Made by a program: the position numbers and the translations under genes. A DNA stretch of 64,000 bases, taken from contig NZ_CP082944.1 in assembly GCF_019933155.2 (NCBI RefSeq), positions 3,040,001 through 3,104,000 on the forward strand, given 5' to 3'. The notes under the pieces were generated by a model. The model did no database searches. It was given only the letters and a program-made list of their open reading frames with translations, and was not told the origin of the DNA. This stretch comes from Metabacillus dongyingensis (GTDB taxonomy: Bacteria > Bacillota > Bacilli > Bacillales > Bacillaceae). Below are positions 63,010 to 64,000 of this stretch, piece by piece (position 1 is the first letter of the stretch; every line of letters starts with the position of its first letter).

Positions 63010-64000
63010 CTATTTCACATACAACACAGATCCATTATCCGTAAACTGTGGCAACCAATCTCCATGTGCTTCGATTAATTCATCACACATTGCAATGATA
63101 TCATCCATTGATAACTCTGCAGCAGTATGTGGATCCAGCATTGCTGCTTGGTATACAGATTCTCTTTTTCCTGAAATAGCAGCTTCAATGGTTAGTAATT
63201 GAGTGTTGATATTTGTTCTGTTTAGTGCAGCTAGTTGCTCTGGCAAATCACCAATGTATACTGGCATAATCCCACTTCGATCGACAACACATGGAACTTC
63301 TACACAGGCTTTCTCAGGAAGATTGCTGATCAAACGGCCGGTGTTCAACACATTTCCACCAAATTTAAAAGGCGCATTCGTTTCCATCGCTTCAATAATT
63401 CTTGAGCCATATTCATGTGAACGAGTATGCGTAAGCTGACTATTATTCACGATATCATCTCTCATCGATTCCCATCGCTCAATTTGATCAACACAACGAC
63501 GTGGATATTCATCCAACGGGATGTTGAATCGATCAATGAGCTCTGGGTACTTACTTTTGATAAAATAAGGGTGATATTCAGCATTATGCTCTGATGATTC
63601 TGTTACATAATATCCAAACTTATCCATTAATTCAAAGCGAACCATATCATCATGCTTTTTTTGTTGTTTTTCCTTTGCACGGCGTTTGATCTCAGGATAC
63701 AAATCCTCGCCGTCACGCTTTACCTCAAGCAGCCATGCCATATGGTTAATGCCGGCAATTTTTTCTTCAATTCCTTCTGGATCCATTCCTAATGATTTGA
63801 AAAGATGACTTGTGCAAACCTGAACACTGTGGCATAGCCCAACCGTTTTTACATTTGTATAACGAAGCATTGCTCCAGTTAATGATGCCATTGGATTCGT
63901 GTAATTTAACAACAGAGCATCGGGACAAACCTCTTCAATATCCCTGGCAAAATCAAGCATTACAGGAATTGTACGTAATGATCGGAAAATCCCACCAATT
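63010..64000 (-). CDS. GH4 family alpha-galactosidase, C-terminal part (runs off the window)
   Basis: 330 residues of a family 4 glycosidase, whose N-terminal NAD-binding part lies beyond the right edge. GGIFRSLRTIPVMLDFARDI precedes the NYTNP motif (LLNYTNPMASLTGAM). The metal cysteine/histidine pair is in GLCHSVQ and INHMAWLLEV, and SSEHNAEYHPYFI is also conserved. GH4 enzymes use NAD+ and Mn2+ to oxidise C3 before eliminating the aglycone, so they act through 3-keto intermediates. It is probably a MelA-type alpha-galactosidase, though other GH4 specificities are possible. A dead partial copy lies at 45.2 kb. Confidence 0.9.
   Translation of the reverse strand, partial: IGGIFRSLRTIPVMLDFARDIEEVCPDALLLNYTNPMASLTGAMLRYTNVKTVGLCHSVQVCTSHLFKSLGMDPEGIEEKIAGINHMAWLLEVKRDGEDLYPEIKRRAKEKQQKKHDDMVRFELMDKFGYYVTESSEHNAEYHPYFIKSKYPELIDRFNIPLDEYPRRCVDQIERWESMRDDIVNNSQLTHTRSHEYGSRIIEAMETNAPFKFGGNVLNTGRLISNLPEKACVEVPCVVDRSGIMPVYIGDLPEQLAALNRTNINTQLLTIEAAISGKRESVYQAAMLDPHTAAELSMDDIIAMCDELIEAHGDWLPQFTDNGSVLYVK

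Noticed and set aside
62830..63202. Plus-strand frames across the terminator after the GH4 gene
   Set aside because: They run through the hairpin and into the antisense of the GH4 gene. A start without ribosome binding site gives no support.
1..64000. CRISPR arrays, rRNA, tRNA, prophage or intact insertion sequences
   Set aside because: I looked for regular spaced repeats, tRNA-like CCA ends, rRNA landmarks and transposase motifs, and found none. The scattered hairpins are not regularly spaced and cannot be a CRISPR array.

Overview
The window looks like chromosome from a spore-forming, low-GC Firmicute of the Bacillaceae. The signs are strong AGGAGG-type ribosome binding sites, TTG and GTG starts, CcpA-type cre boxes, a YfhD-type small protein, a YkuJ-like protein and DUF2834, SelO and DinB-family genes. 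No rRNA, tRNA, CRISPR array, phage module or intact transposase was seen. Most of it is accessory carbohydrate metabolism interleaved with regulators, resistance-type genes and many decayed genes.

Layout. 0-6 kb: the start of an S8 secreted protease, a NarL-type two-component pair, an acetyltransferase, a FlaR-like P-loop protein and a virginiamycin B lyase homologue. 6.5-11.4 kb: sugar locus A (ThuA, Gfo/Idh/MocA dehydrogenase, TIM-barrel isomerase) behind a cre box, then an AraC regulator divergent from a PhyH-type dioxygenase. 11.7-18.3 kb: SelO, two VOC proteins and an ECF sigma/anti-sigma module with an AcfC-like binding protein and a COG4315 lipoprotein. 18.5-26 kb: sugar locus C (GH2 glycosidase, ABC importer, ROK repressor) with a 19-bp operator shared by both promoters. 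26-35 kb: small stand-alone genes, a MatE/ANK-type membrane protein, a group II intron relic, a broken LysR gene beside an MFS exporter, and a YkuJ-like protein with an internal duplication. 35-45 kb: secreted proteins, an OmpR-type two-component pair, TetR plus MFS exporter, nucleotidyltransferases and a MATE exporter.

45.6-54.8 kb: sugar locus B, an apparent seven-gene operon (solute-binding protein, two permeases, TIM-barrel isomerase, three Gfo/Idh/MocA dehydrogenases) with a GntR/LacI-type regulator and a perfect cre box. The gene set suggests import and oxidation of a sugar, cyclitol or glycoside, possibly through 3-keto intermediates. 55-57 kb: two APH-fold kinases. 57.5-64 kb: locus D, with two decayed genes, a second PhyH/AraC divergent pair, another AraC regulator, an unassigned 415-residue diiron protein that looks internally duplicated, and the C-terminal part of a GH4 alpha-galactosidase.

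Two themes stand out. Related sugar genes recur in intact and decayed form: GH4 (intact at 63 kb, broken at 45 kb), PhyH (two intact, one 72-bp scrap) and TIM-barrel isomerases (two intact, one broken). A family of short imperfect hairpin repeats is scattered through the gaps and shows compensatory changes. The best candidate for undescribed biology is the PhyH/AraC/diiron-protein cluster at 58-63 kb.
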